From Opitutaceae bacterium (GTDB lineage: Bacteria > Verrucomicrobiota > Verrucomicrobiia > Opitutales > Opitutaceae), in assembly GCA_028284235.1 (NCBI GenBank), contig JANQSC010000051.1:143861-207860 (forward strand): a DNA stretch of 64,000 bases, written 5' to 3'. The notes below the pieces were generated by a model, which made no database searches, was not told the DNA's origin, and saw nothing but the letters and a program-made list of their open reading frames with translations. This document shows, in pieces, positions 1 to 9,028 of the stretch. How positions within the stretch are numbered: position 1 is the first letter of the stretch; each line of letters begins with the position of its first letter. The position numbers were made by a program, and so were the translations under genes.

Positions 1-371
1 TCGCGGGATTCGTCGATCGGATGAAGCGAGGCGATGTGGATTGCCTGTTAAGCGTGGAGAACATCCAAATAGAATGCGCGCTCAATGGGGAGGCGTTGAA
101 CTTTTCTTTTTCGTCCAAAACGAATTCTCAAGATCTCGATCCGGTCCAGCGTATTTGCTGGTCCATTACAGGATGGGATCGATCGCGGTATTTGGACGCG
201 CGCTTGAAGGGGCAATGCGCGACCTACTGCGGGCGGGTGGGGTTTCATTCGCTGAACGCGTTAGCGTCTCACGTGGTGAAAACCGAGGAGGATCTCAACA
301 TCGCGGCTGCGTTGTTTCCTTTGTTGTTTCCGGATACCGACAGCTATGCGAGGAGCGGAGGAGGCTTATGA
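1..371 (+). CDS. Cytidylyltransferase (CMP-sugar synthetase-like), C-terminal part
   Basis: The reading frame is open to the left edge of the window and ends with a TGA that overlaps the next start codon (ATGA), so this is the 3' end of a longer gene. The visible part carries a QDL-P segment, then GRVGF followed by a TEEDLNIAAAL-type ending. I recognise this pattern as the tail of acylneuraminate cytidylyltransferases, where the TEED segment follows the last strand. These enzymes activate a sugar acid with CTP. The active-site loop lies outside the window, so the substrate cannot be judged. The coupled SIS gene downstream fits a nucleotide-sugar pathway. The alternative is an unrelated nucleotidyltransferase. 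Confidence 0.55.
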   Translation, partial: AGFVDRMKRGDVDCLLSVENIQIECALNGEALNFSFSSKTNSQDLDPVQRICWSITGWDRSRYLDARLKGQCATYCGRVGFHSLNALASHVVKTEEDLNIAAALFPLLFPDTDSYARSGGGL

Positions 372-961
372 GCGGGTCGAACTACTACTCCGAGTATCGC
401 GCGGCGCTGAGCGCAGCGCTGGCAGGCTTGGAAGTGGCCGCCCGATCGGGAGACCGTATAGAAAACGACGAGGCGTTTGAAATACTGTGCGGCAAGTCTC
501 AGGCGATACGGGAGGCGGGCAGGTACCAGTTTCTTTGCGGGAATGGAGCGAGTGCCGCGTTCGCCAATCACATGGCGCTCGACTGGACGAAGACGGCCGG
601 AGTGCCTACCCTGTCATTCAGCGATTCGGCGTTGTTGACCGCGATGGGCAACGATCTCGGCTATGAGAACGCGTTTAGCGCTCCCCTAAGTTGGTATGCA
701 AAAAGTGGTGACTTGCTGGTGACGATCAGCTCATCGGGGAATTCTCCCAACATTCTATCGACGATTGAAACGGCCCGTTCGAAGGGGATGGAGATCGTGA
801 CGTTTTCCGGGATGGGCTCGGACAACGAATCTCGGTCGCTGGGCGATCTGAATTTCTATGTCCCTGGGGGAACCTACGGGATAACGGAGTCGGCCCATCA
901 GGCGCTGCTGCACGTGTGGCTGGATAAGTTCGTAGGGGTATCGTACAAGAGCGGCCATTGA
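368..961 (+). CDS. SIS-domain sugar-phosphate isomerase, GmhA-like
   Basis: This 197-residue protein is essentially one SIS (sugar isomerase) domain. The phosphosugar-binding loop CGNGASAAFANH, residues near 57-68, corresponds to the GNGGSAADAQH loop of GmhA (sedoheptulose-7-phosphate isomerase). SSSGNSPN is the second phosphate-contact loop and GITESAHQALLH lies in the C-terminal helix. The ATG at 368 overlaps the upstream TGA, which sets this start over the longer open frame beginning at 41. It probably isomerises or binds a keto/aldo sugar phosphate for the surface-glycan pathway. Whether the product is a heptose or another sugar is not visible here. Confidence 0.8.
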   Translation: MSGSNYYSEYRAALSAALAGLEVAARSGDRIENDEAFEILCGKSQAIREAGRYQFLCGNGASAAFANHMALDWTKTAGVPTLSFSDSALLTAMGNDLGYENAFSAPLSWYAKSGDLLVTISSSGNSPNILSTIETARSKGMEIVTFSGMGSDNESRSLGDLNFYVPGGTYGITESAHQALLHVWLDKFVGVSYKSGH

Positions 962-962
962 A

Positions 963-1775
963 ATGAAGATTTGGAAAAACACCAATACGCTCGATTCGTT
1001 TCTCCCTGAGTTGCAGGAGGTGTCGCCTCCAAACGAGGCGGAAGTCGCGGTGCTGGGAAGCAAGGCGATCGATCTCGACGCGTTCCCTCGGTTGAAGGGG
1101 ATTTTCAAGTGCGGGGTGGGCATGGACAATGTGCCGTTCGACGACTGCCGGGATCGGGACATCGAAGTGGGGCTCCCTTCGGAAAGAACTCGGGAGGTTA
1201 TATACAACGAGACTGCGAGTTTTTCGACGGCGCTGGTGTTTCGGATGCTCTATGCGGAAATCGGGTCGCTGGCCAATTGGAATAAGATTCGTAGAACGTA
1301 TTCAAAGAACAGAGTCGTTCTAGTGATTGGAAACGGCAACATTGGGAGTCGAGTTGCCGATCGGCTTAGGCCTGCAGTGCAAGTCGAGACCTTTGATATT
1401 TTGGAGAATCCTATGGAAAAACTGGATACGCTTTTGCCCGTCGCCGATGTGGCAACTTTACATATACCCTTGAACGACGAGAATGAGCGGTTTTTTGGAC
1501 AGGAGAAGCTTGCGTTAATGAAAGACGGTGCGTGTTTGGTTAATGCGGCGCGTGGTCCCATTGTCGACGAGGAGGCGTTGTTCACGGAGATCGAGTCGGG
1601 GCGTTTACGGGCGGCGTTCGATGTTTTTTGGGAGGAGCCTTATAAGGGGAAACTGGCGAAATTCCATCCGGATCGTTTTTATATGACGCCCCATGTCGCC
1701 AGTTCGTGCATTGATTTCGCGAAAGGGCTGGCGGATGACTTCCTCGCGTTTAGAGAGGGGTTGAGGAATGATTAA
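963..1775 (+). CDS. NAD-dependent D-2-hydroxyacid dehydrogenase family protein
   Basis: The protein has 270 residues and a Rossmann nucleotide-binding motif VIGNGNIGSRVADRL in the middle. The catalytic set of the D-isomer 2-hydroxyacid dehydrogenases is present in order: Arg in NAARGPIVDEEAL, Glu in DVFWEEP and His in TPHVAS. Members of the family reduce 2-keto acids or oxidise D-2-hydroxyacids. It is shorter than typical members (about 310-330 residues), mostly through a compact N-terminal substrate domain. It starts one base after the SIS stop and overlaps the next gene by 8 bases. It probably supplies or modifies a sugar precursor, but the substrate is unknown. Confidence 0.85.
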   Translation: MKIWKNTNTLDSFLPELQEVSPPNEAEVAVLGSKAIDLDAFPRLKGIFKCGVGMDNVPFDDCRDRDIEVGLPSERTREVIYNETASFSTALVFRMLYAEIGSLANWNKIRRTYSKNRVVLVIGNGNIGSRVADRLRPAVQVETFDILENPMEKLDTLLPVADVATLHIPLNDENERFFGQEKLALMKDGACLVNAARGPIVDEEALFTEIESGRLRAAFDVFWEEPYKGKLAKFHPDRFYMTPHVASSCIDFAKGLADDFLAFREGLRND

Positions 1776-2784
1776 GGCGGCGATTATCGGTTTTGGAAAA
1801 ATGGGTCGTATTCGGGCCCGTTGTATACAGGAGAGTGGTCGAGCGGAGTTGGTTGCGATCTACGATCCCAATCGAGTCGAGGAGGCTCCATGCGAGTTAG
1901 CGCGTTCCGAGGACGAGTTGTTCGAGAACCCCGAAATCGATGTTGTCTTCGTGTGCACGCCCAATTTCCGCATTCCGGAGTTGGTGATTCGCGGCTTGCA
2001 AAGCGGCAAGCACGTGTTTGCGGAGAAGCCGCCCGCGTTCAGTGGGTCGCAAGTGGAGGAGATCCGCCGTGTCGAGTCGGGTTCCGAGGGTTGTAAACTC
2101 ATGTACGGATTCAACCATCGGCATCACAAGAGTATTCAGAAAATGAAGTCGATCATCGATTCCGGCGACATGGGTCGGGTTCTTTGGATGCGCGGGCGGT
2201 ACGGAAAGGAAGTGGACGAATCGTATTTCGATACTTGGCGCGCGGATCCCGAGCTCGCGGGCGGAGGCATCATGCTGGATCAAGGTATCCATATGTTGGA
2301 TTTATTTCTGTTTTTCTGCGATGATTTCGACGAGGTACATTCGCTCGTTTCCAACCTCTATTGGAAAAAGGAGGGTCTTGAGGACAATGTATTCGCGATT
2401 TTCCGAAACAGCGAGTCGGGCGTTTGCGCGTCGTTGCACTCGACCATGACGCAGTGGCGGTACCTCTTCTCCTTGGAGATTTTTATGGAGGGCGGGGCTC
2501 TTATTCTCAACGGACTCAAGACTTCGTCTGGAGTTTATGGGGACGAGGATTTGGCGATTAAGCGCAACGATTCCCACGCGGCGGGCGGGTTCTCGCAGGA
2601 GGAGCACATTATATATCATACCGACACGTCTTGGGCGTCGGAGGTGTCGCATTTTTTCGACTGCATAGAACACCGGCGTTCAATTGAGAATGGAAGTTCG
2701 AAAGACGCGTTGACTTTGATGCGCATGATGGACCGGATTTATGAGGATAAAAACGACTCGAGGAACGGTGGAACGGGGGATTGA
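1768..2784 (+). CDS. Gfo/Idh/MocA family oxidoreductase
   Basis: The 338-residue protein begins with a Rossmann fold, IIGFGKMGRIRARCI, followed by the family's EKPPA motif near residue 90, where the lysine normally contacts the substrate. A GGGIMLDQGIHMLDL segment near residue 165 contains the usual catalytic-region Asp and His. Proteins of this family oxidise or reduce sugar hydroxyls with NAD(P). The gene overlaps its upstream neighbour by 8 bases and its stop overlaps the next TTG start, so the first six genes are translationally linked. A role in nucleotide-sugar or glycan precursor synthesis follows from context. Confidence 0.88.
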   Translation: MIKAAIIGFGKMGRIRARCIQESGRAELVAIYDPNRVEEAPCELARSEDELFENPEIDVVFVCTPNFRIPELVIRGLQSGKHVFAEKPPAFSGSQVEEIRRVESGSEGCKLMYGFNHRHHKSIQKMKSIIDSGDMGRVLWMRGRYGKEVDESYFDTWRADPELAGGGIMLDQGIHMLDLFLFFCDDFDEVHSLVSNLYWKKEGLEDNVFAIFRNSESGVCASLHSTMTQWRYLFSLEIFMEGGALILNGLKTSSGVYGDEDLAIKRNDSHAAGGFSQEEHIIYHTDTSWASEVSHFFDCIEHRRSIENGSSKDALTLMRMMDRIYEDKNDSRNGGTGD

Positions 2785-4769
2785 GATTGTCTGATTCCGA
2801 CATGGCTCGCTCATCTTATTTTTCCGTGGTTTTGGCGACTTACAATCACGAGTCGCATCTAACTGGCTGCATCGGGTCGGTTCTTGCCCAAGAAAGCGAT
2901 GACTTCGAGTTCATCATCGTAAACGATGGATCTACGGACGGTACTCGGGAAATCGTCGAGCGCTTCGCGGCTCAGCACCCAAAAACGATCGTGGCTATCC
3001 ATTTGAGTGAAAACGGTGGACAGGCGAGAGCTCTGAATCGCGGGATTGATAAAGCGGTCGGCGAGTTGGTGGCGTTTATCGATAGTGACGACCGGTGGTA
3101 TCCAAATAAACTGGATACGGTTAAGGCGACGTTTGGAGATCCTAGCGAGGTCGCGTTTCACCAGCACAATCTGGACATTGTCGGGGGCAGCTCGCGTTCG
3201 GGCGAGCGGTTTTGCCGAACGTTGAAGGTTGGCGACTTGTACTCGGAGGAAGGCGACGCTGGCGATAGGGTCACGCTCAGTTCGATGGCGCCGACTTCGG
3301 GTCTGACGTTTTCGGCCCGAGCATTGAGATTGATGGGGCCAATACCCGAGAGTTTTCGGCTGTGCGCGGACGCGTTTATGCGTCGGGCCGCGCTGCCGTT
3401 TGGCAGAGTTTCGGGGGTTGATCTGTGTTGCGGGTCCTATGGCGTGCATGCGAACAATAGTACGGTTGGGAATGCGTCGTTTGACTCGGACCTGTTCGTG
3501 AGCGATCTCTTGCGGCCGGAGCTCAATGCGTTTTTTCAACGGGCGAAAATCCCGGTCGAGCTGCGGGGGGCGGAAGAGCGGTCGCCCTTGCGACTTCTTT
3601 GCCTGAGAAGTGGTGATCGGGTATTGTTGGCCCGCTCGGCCCCGCCCGGGCGAATTCGGGAATTGGTAGCCGAGTTGAAGGCGGTGGTTGCGGATGTAGA
3701 AATCGACCTTCTGGTGCAGTCGTCGATGCGGGAGGCGTTTTCGGCCTTGCCCGTTGGTTTAGTCGAGATCCCTCCGGGACCGATTGATGCCAGCGTGTTT
3801 TCAAAACGAATGCGAGAGCAGCTGCGAGCGATTGGCTATGCGTGCGCCCTTGTTCCCTATCTCAATGATGATGGGTCGGGGTATGAAAATGTGGATACGG
3901 CGATTGAAAGCCTTGGCTTGGATTGCCCAGTGATAGGTGTTGGCGGAAAAGGCGGATTGAAGTCCGTGGGGAATGAGGTTGTCGAACCGAGTCGCAAGGT
4001 TGCTCGGAAGCGCTTTGGGTCGTGGGCGGATTTGCGAGGCGTCCATGCCGGAAAGCGGGCCTTCGTAGTGGGAAATGGACCGAGCTTGCGGCTCGAGGAT
4101 CTCAAGCGGCTGGAAGGAGAGATCACATTCGCCTCGAACAAGATTTATTTGGCGTATGACTCTATCGATTGGCGTCCAAGCTACTACACGGTGTGCGACC
4201 ACATGGTCGCACGGCAAAACTGCGACCGCATTCGTTTGTTGGATTCGAAAATGTTGTTGCCCGTTTCCCTACAAGGTTTCGATTGCGCGAATTCTTCGGC
4301 GCTTTGGTATCCGGAGCTGAGTGGAAACGAGTCGTTTAGGGACGAGCCTGTGGAGGCGCTTGATAGCGAGCGCTTCGGGTTCAGCAAAGAGGCGGTTTTC
4401 GGATTGCATGGGGGATACACTGTCTTGTACCACCAACTACAGCTTGCGTATCATATGGGAATTCGGGAGGTCTATTTCTTGGGAGTGGATTTTTCGTTCT
4501 CAGTTCCGGATTCGAGGGTAGTGGATGAGCGATTCGACGACGCCGCGCATCGCGACGCGGTGGTCTCTGAGGGAGAGGTGAATCATTTTCATCCCGATTA
4601 TCGAAAAGCGGGCGAACGGTGGACCCTACCGCGGCTCGACTTGCAGGCGCTTGCGTTTCAAAGAGCCCGGTCGGTGTTCGAAGCCGATGGGGGGTCGCTG
4701 CGAAACGCGTCGCGCGCGACCGAGCTTGCGGCGTTGGAACGGGTGGATCTCGACTCCCTTTTACTCTAG
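2781..4769 (+). CDS. GT2 glycosyltransferase fused to a DUF115/MptE-like (Maf-type) domain, copy 1
   Basis: The 662-residue product has three parts. Residues 10-230 are a GT-A family 2 glycosyltransferase with FSVVLATYN, VNDGSTDGT and a DSDD metal motif. Residues about 275-400 are a middle alpha/beta domain starting SGDRVLLARSAPP. From about residue 423 there is a DUF115 (PF01973-type) domain starting GKRAFVVGNGPSL and continuing ASNKIYLAYDS. DUF115 occurs in Maf flagellin nonulosonate transferases, which share a fold with sialyltransferases. The TTG at 2781 overlaps the upstream stop; an ATG at 2802 (655 residues) is equally possible. The middle and C-terminal parts match the next gene, so the two arose by duplication. 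The predicted role is adding two sugars, or a sugar plus a sugar acid, to a surface glycan. Confidence 0.8.
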   Translation: MRLSDSDMARSSYFSVVLATYNHESHLTGCIGSVLAQESDDFEFIIVNDGSTDGTREIVERFAAQHPKTIVAIHLSENGGQARALNRGIDKAVGELVAFIDSDDRWYPNKLDTVKATFGDPSEVAFHQHNLDIVGGSSRSGERFCRTLKVGDLYSEEGDAGDRVTLSSMAPTSGLTFSARALRLMGPIPESFRLCADAFMRRAALPFGRVSGVDLCCGSYGVHANNSTVGNASFDSDLFVSDLLRPELNAFFQRAKIPVELRGAEERSPLRLLCLRSGDRVLLARSAPPGRIRELVAELKAVVADVEIDLLVQSSMREAFSALPVGLVEIPPGPIDASVFSKRMREQLRAIGYACALVPYLNDDGSGYENVDTAIESLGLDCPVIGVGGKGGLKSVGNEVVEPSRKVARKRFGSWADLRGVHAGKRAFVVGNGPSLRLEDLKRLEGEITFASNKIYLAYDSIDWRPSYYTVCDHMVARQNCDRIRLLDSKMLLPVSLQGFDCANSSALWYPELSGNESFRDEPVEALDSERFGFSKEAVFGLHGGYTVLYHQLQLAYHMGIREVYFLGVDFSFSVPDSRVVDERFDDAAHRDAVVSEGEVNHFHPDYRKAGERWTLPRLDLQALAFQRARSVFEADGGSLRNASRATELAALERVDLDSLLL

Positions 4770-4937
4770 TTGCGCAGGTGTGCATGGGGGTTGCTTGCGT
4801 TTTAGCCTTTCGATGGGCCAAAGACGGAGCATTTACACAATTTTAGCGCGATATCGCTGCTTGTTGATTGCCGTAGATGAAGATGGGCTGAACATTAATC
4901 CTGTTTTAATGAACGAGTGCCCAGGCCGTTCGTATAG

Positions 4938-6962
4938 ATGGGTCTCTCGACCCCAAGCTACATGGAAATACAGGTCTCAGTTGTACTCGCGGTATACAAT
5001 GGAGAGGCGTATTTGGGAGAGGCGGTCGAGTCAGTGCTCGCCCAGACTTTTCGCGCGTTTGAATTGATCGTTGTCGACGATGGATCGACGGATGGGACTG
5101 CCGAGGTGTTGGAGCGATTCCGCTTCGCGGAACCGGATCGGGTAAGGGTCATTCAACTTGATGAGAATTCGGGACAAGGGGAAGCGTTCAATCGAGGGAT
5201 TGCCGTTGCCCGAGGGAAGCTCGTTTCGTTCATGGATTGCGACGATTTTTGGTTCCCTGAAAAGTTGGAATGCGTCGATTCCGACTTTGGCGATCCCGAT
5301 AAAGTCGCCTTGCACCAGCATCATTTGGGACTTTTCGAGGACGGGAATCTTCTGAAGTCGAACTATTGTCCGGCTCTTTCAATCGGAGATGTCTTCGGGG
5401 CGTCTAAGCACTCGAATCGACTGTCTAACTTTGTGCCGACGTCGGGGCTCACGTTTTCGAAGCGGGCGTTGGACCAAGTCGGCGCAATTCCCGCTTCGTT
5501 TCGGATTTGCGCGGATGGCTATCTGACGCGGACGGCGATATGCTTTGGTCGCGTCTCGGGAACGGACCGGGCGTTGGGCGCGTACCGTATCCACGAAAGC
5601 AATCACACCTTCCAAAACGAGTCGTTCGACAATGATAAGTACGTGCGTGGGCTGCTTGTTCCTGAGCTCAACGCTTTCTACGCGCGGCGCCATATTTCAC
5701 ACCGTGTCCAGTTGGACGATGGATCGGAGACTTTCGATTTAAGCGACGGGCGCGCCTCGATTGACGCCTTGAATCTCGCGCAGGGCGACCGCGTGGTCGT
5801 TGTCCGCTCCGCTCCGCCGAGGCGTTTGAAGCCGATCTTGGCCATATTGCTGGAACGCGGTCTACGAGTGGATCTACTTGTGCAGGAGGGAATCGAACGG
5901 GAGTTCGCTATGGAAGGAGTGACGCTCCACCAGATCCCGGCTGGACCGATGAGCGCGGAGACGATTTCGACAGAGTTGGAGCAGGCGCTGATAAAGATAG
6001 ATCCGAAGTGCCTGTTGATCGTCTACAATGGGACCAGTCCGAAACCGTACCAGAACATGCACTTGGTTCTTGCGGGTCTCTCGTTGGAGTGCCCGATCGT
6101 CGGGCTTTCGACTCTGGGCACGCTGCATCCGTTGGATCGAGTCGCAGTGAAGCAGCAAGGCGAGCAGCCCGCTGATCGAGAGGTGAGCCAGAGATTCTCA
6201 AACCCTCCGCCGCGCCATTTCGACCGCAACGACAATCGCCTTCTCGAAATGAAGGATCTATTTTCAGGGAGACGCGCCTTTTTGATCGGCAACGGGCCCA
6301 GTTTGAAAATGGAGGATCTGGACTGCCTGAAGGACGAGGTGACGATTGCTTCCAACAAGATTTTCTTGGCGTACGATTCCACAGAATGGCGCCCGACGGT
6401 CTACAGCATGTGCGACGAGGTGGTCGCCCGCAACAACGAGGAGACGGTTCGGGAGCTCCCCCATCTGAAAATTTTCGCGGACAGCGTTCGCAAGTACCTT
6501 TGGACCGACAGCGACGCGGTATTTCTTAATCCTAAGCAGTCGCGCGACCCGCAGGACGATGTGATTGGCTGGGACCTGATTCGAGGCGCGAACGCGGGCC
6601 ACTCCGTTCTAAATCTCTCTATAAAGATCGCCTACTGGATGGGGATTCGAGAGCTCTACATCATTGGGGCGGATCATCATTTTATTGTTCCGGACACCAA
6701 GACAGGCGAACGGATTATGAACAACGACGTGATCGTCTCGACCGGCGAACGCAATCACTTCCACGCGGGCTATCGACCGGCAGGGGAAACCTGGACCGTC
6801 CCCAAGTTCGCTGAAATGGAGGCGGACTTTGCGGAGTCCAAACGGATCCTCGAAAGCGCGGGTGGCCGAATCTGGAACGCGTCGCGATTTTCGAAACTCG
6901 AAGTCTTCGAACGAGCGGATCTGGATGAAGTTCTCGCCCAGGATTTGGCGCCAAAAGTATGA
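4938..6962 (+). CDS. GT2 glycosyltransferase fused to a DUF115/MptE-like (Maf-type) domain, copy 2
   Basis: The 674-residue product has the same three-part layout as the preceding gene. The GT2 domain shows VSVVLAVYNGE, VDDGSTDGT and a DCDD metal site. The middle domain begins QGDRVVVVRSAPP near residue 279. The DUF115 domain begins GRRAFLIGNGPSL near residue 443 and includes ASNKIFLAYDS and MGIRELYIIGADHHF. The two proteins align along their whole length but are clearly diverged, as expected for an old tandem duplication with different donor or acceptor specificity. A start at ATG 4962 is also possible. A 168-base gap separates the two copies, which suggests the second may have its own promoter. 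Confidence 0.8.
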   Translation: MGLSTPSYMEIQVSVVLAVYNGEAYLGEAVESVLAQTFRAFELIVVDDGSTDGTAEVLERFRFAEPDRVRVIQLDENSGQGEAFNRGIAVARGKLVSFMDCDDFWFPEKLECVDSDFGDPDKVALHQHHLGLFEDGNLLKSNYCPALSIGDVFGASKHSNRLSNFVPTSGLTFSKRALDQVGAIPASFRICADGYLTRTAICFGRVSGTDRALGAYRIHESNHTFQNESFDNDKYVRGLLVPELNAFYARRHISHRVQLDDGSETFDLSDGRASIDALNLAQGDRVVVVRSAPPRRLKPILAILLERGLRVDLLVQEGIEREFAMEGVTLHQIPAGPMSAETISTELEQALIKIDPKCLLIVYNGTSPKPYQNMHLVLAGLSLECPIVGLSTLGTLHPLDRVAVKQQGEQPADREVSQRFSNPPPRHFDRNDNRLLEMKDLFSGRRAFLIGNGPSLKMEDLDCLKDEVTIASNKIFLAYDSTEWRPTVYSMCDEVVARNNEETVRELPHLKIFADSVRKYLWTDSDAVFLNPKQSRDPQDDVIGWDLIRGANAGHSVLNLSIKIAYWMGIRELYIIGADHHFIVPDTKTGERIMNNDVIVSTGERNHFHAGYRPAGETWTVPKFAEMEADFAESKRILESAGGRIWNASRFSKLEVFERADLDEVLAQDLAPKV

Positions 6963-6984
6963 ATCGTATCAATAATGTGAATAT

Positions 6985-8148
6985 ATGAAAACCCAAGAAG
7001 CCGTTCCCGTTGAATATCGACCCTTAGTTTCCAAGAGCAATTGGGTGCACCTGAGCGTGGAGCTCACGAGCAAGTGCAACTTGCGATGCGTATATTGCGG
7101 TAAAAGCAAAGACTCCTACAACGCTCTCCCGGGCCATGACGAGCACATGGCGGATGCGGTGAGCAGTCGGATCGTCGACCTTGCCCAGGAGTTGGAGTTC
7201 AACGAGGTCAATTTCAATGGGACTGGGGAGATCAGCATTTTTCCAGGCTGGACGGAGACGATCGACGATTTCAAAAAACGCTCCCGTTCGAAACTCTACG
7301 TGGTTACGAATTTCGCCAAGTCGCTTTCGGAGGAGGAGCTCGACGCGTTCCTCAAGCTGGACCGCATATACATTAGCGTGGATACATCCGATCGCGAGTT
7401 GCTCATGCACATTCGCCGCAAGGTGGACGTGCGTATGATCACGCACAACATCGCCCGCCTCCGCCAAAAGGGCATACTGGAGAATCGGAAAGTCCCCTGG
7501 CTTCGGTTCAATTGCGTCGTTAGCGACTTGAGCGGGAAACGGCTGCACGAACTCGCGGCGTTTGCGGTGGCTGTGGGGGTGGATGAAATCGAGATGTTCC
7601 CGATGAATGGGTGCCTGAATGACGCGGAAGGCTATCCACGCCCGCCCAGTTCGCTCGACAGCGAGCGAATGCGCGAGATCGCGGAGCAAGCGCTACAAGC
7701 AAAACAGCTTTTGGAGGCGCACGGTAAGAAGTTAAAGGTCACGGAGGAGTTGAAGCGACTGATGGGGGAAGTCCATCCAGAATGGTCGAGTGGCGGCAAA
7801 GCGCTCGAGGGCGTCGAAGACTCCGAGGAGGAAATTTTCAAGGCCCCGAAACTGCCGGAAGAGGGCGTTGAGACAAGACTGTGCCTTCAACCCTGGCGCC
7901 GTTTGCTCGCGGGCGCGGACGGGCGTGTTTATCCCTGTTGTCGCAAAGCCGAAGTACTGGGCAATCTCAACGAGCAAACCGTTCAAGAAGTCGTAAGCGA
8001 CACTCCGTTGATGGAGTTGCGACAAGCGCTCTTGGACGGAAATCTCAAAGGGACGATTTGTCGGGCGTGCGCGAATGCTCCGATAGGGACAGTGGAGGAG
8101 ATGCAATCTCGTATCGAGGAATTGGTCGGTCCAGAGAATGGCCAGTAG
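6985..8148 (+). CDS. Radical SAM enzyme with SPASM domain
   Basis: The 387-residue protein carries the radical SAM cluster motif CNLRCVYC (Cys31, Cys35, Cys38). Near the C-terminus is a SPASM-type set of cysteines: CLQPW, then VYPCCRK, then CRACAN. SPASM proteins bind extra iron-sulfur clusters and act on peptides, carbohydrates or anaerobic-sulfatase-type substrates. NGTGEIS near residue 76 replaces the usual GGEP-type SAM contact. It lies between the glycosyltransferase fusions and a DUF6473/sulfotransferase pair, which suggests chemistry on the glycan or its protein carrier. The next gene starts inside its last codons (11-base overlap). The substrate is unknown. Confidence 0.88.
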   Translation: MKTQEAVPVEYRPLVSKSNWVHLSVELTSKCNLRCVYCGKSKDSYNALPGHDEHMADAVSSRIVDLAQELEFNEVNFNGTGEISIFPGWTETIDDFKKRSRSKLYVVTNFAKSLSEEELDAFLKLDRIYISVDTSDRELLMHIRRKVDVRMITHNIARLRQKGILENRKVPWLRFNCVVSDLSGKRLHELAAFAVAVGVDEIEMFPMNGCLNDAEGYPRPPSSLDSERMREIAEQALQAKQLLEAHGKKLKVTEELKRLMGEVHPEWSSGGKALEGVEDSEEEIFKAPKLPEEGVETRLCLQPWRRLLAGADGRVYPCCRKAEVLGNLNEQTVQEVVSDTPLMELRQALLDGNLKGTICRACANAPIGTVEEMQSRIEELVGPENGQ

Positions 8149-9028
8149 CCAGGCCACAGAGTGTTTTACTACGGTTGCGACAACGCGACCTGGGTACTAC
8201 GAGCGGCTAGACTCGCGACTTTTTGACTACGATACCTACGCTCTTGAAGTACAGCCGGGACTCACGCTCAGGGGCCCGGGCCCTAAAGAGTATCATCCCG
8301 GCGAATACATTTGTTGTCTTGGGGCGGCGCAGACCTACGGGAGATTTGTCAGGAAACCGTTCCCCGCATTGCTGCGAGAGCGCATCGGACTGGACGTAGC
8401 CAACTTGGGATTGCCGGGATCGGGCCCCCAGGCGTTTCTAGATCGGCCCAAGCTGCTCGGATTTGTCAACCAAAGTCGCTTGGCCGTGGTGCAAGTCCTG
8501 TCGGCGCGTTCCGCGTCGAATCGCTACTTCGCAAGTCGCGGGTTCAGCAATGGACAGCGGCGATCCGACGGTGAGACGATTTCGGCGATGCAGGCGTTCG
8601 ACGAGATATTCGAGGCGTGCTCAAGCGATGAGATTGAAGCGATTGTCGAGGAGACGCAGAGAGATTGGATGGACGGGTTTCGCGCCTTGCTCGACGAGAT
8701 AGCGGTTCCGACTCTCCTGCTTTTCTTTGGCGACCGACCCGCGGAGCGGACGCTCGACTTTTCGACGCGCGGGCGGTTGTTCGGCAGCTACCCGCAACTC
8801 GTGACGTCTGCGATGGTGGATACGCTTGCTCGCGAGTCGGATCGGTTCGTCGAAGTGGTTTCCAATCGGGGAATGCCGCAGGTTGTGCTTGGCGGTGACG
8901 GCTCCCCGGCGGAGGTTCGCGTCGCTGGCAGATTGGTGAACGAGAATAGATATTACCCTTCGCCTGAAATGCATGAGGATGCCGCCGAGCTACTTGTACC
9001 CGCTCTTGAAGAAATGCTAAATGCTTAG
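8138..9028 (+). CDS. DUF6473-like protein of a polysaccharide/sulfotransferase locus
   Basis: The 296-residue protein has no signal peptide or membrane segment. The segments LGAAQTYGRFV, a nearby FPALL, and NLGLPGSGPQAFL resemble DUF6473 proteins, which are frequently encoded beside sulfotransferases in capsule loci. The GAAQTYG and GxGP loops recall SGNH/GDSL-like folds, but I cannot identify a full catalytic set. The gene overlaps the radical SAM gene by 11 bases and the sulfotransferase gene by 8, so the three are probably translated together. Its function is unknown and the family assignment is from memory of the motif pattern. Confidence 0.6.
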   Translation: MASSQATECFTTVATTRPGYYERLDSRLFDYDTYALEVQPGLTLRGPGPKEYHPGEYICCLGAAQTYGRFVRKPFPALLRERIGLDVANLGLPGSGPQAFLDRPKLLGFVNQSRLAVVQVLSARSASNRYFASRGFSNGQRRSDGETISAMQAFDEIFEACSSDEIEAIVEETQRDWMDGFRALLDEIAVPTLLLFFGDRPAERTLDFSTRGRLFGSYPQLVTSAMVDTLARESDRFVEVVSNRGMPQVVLGGDGSPAEVRVAGRLVNENRYYPSPEMHEDAAELLVPALEEMLNA

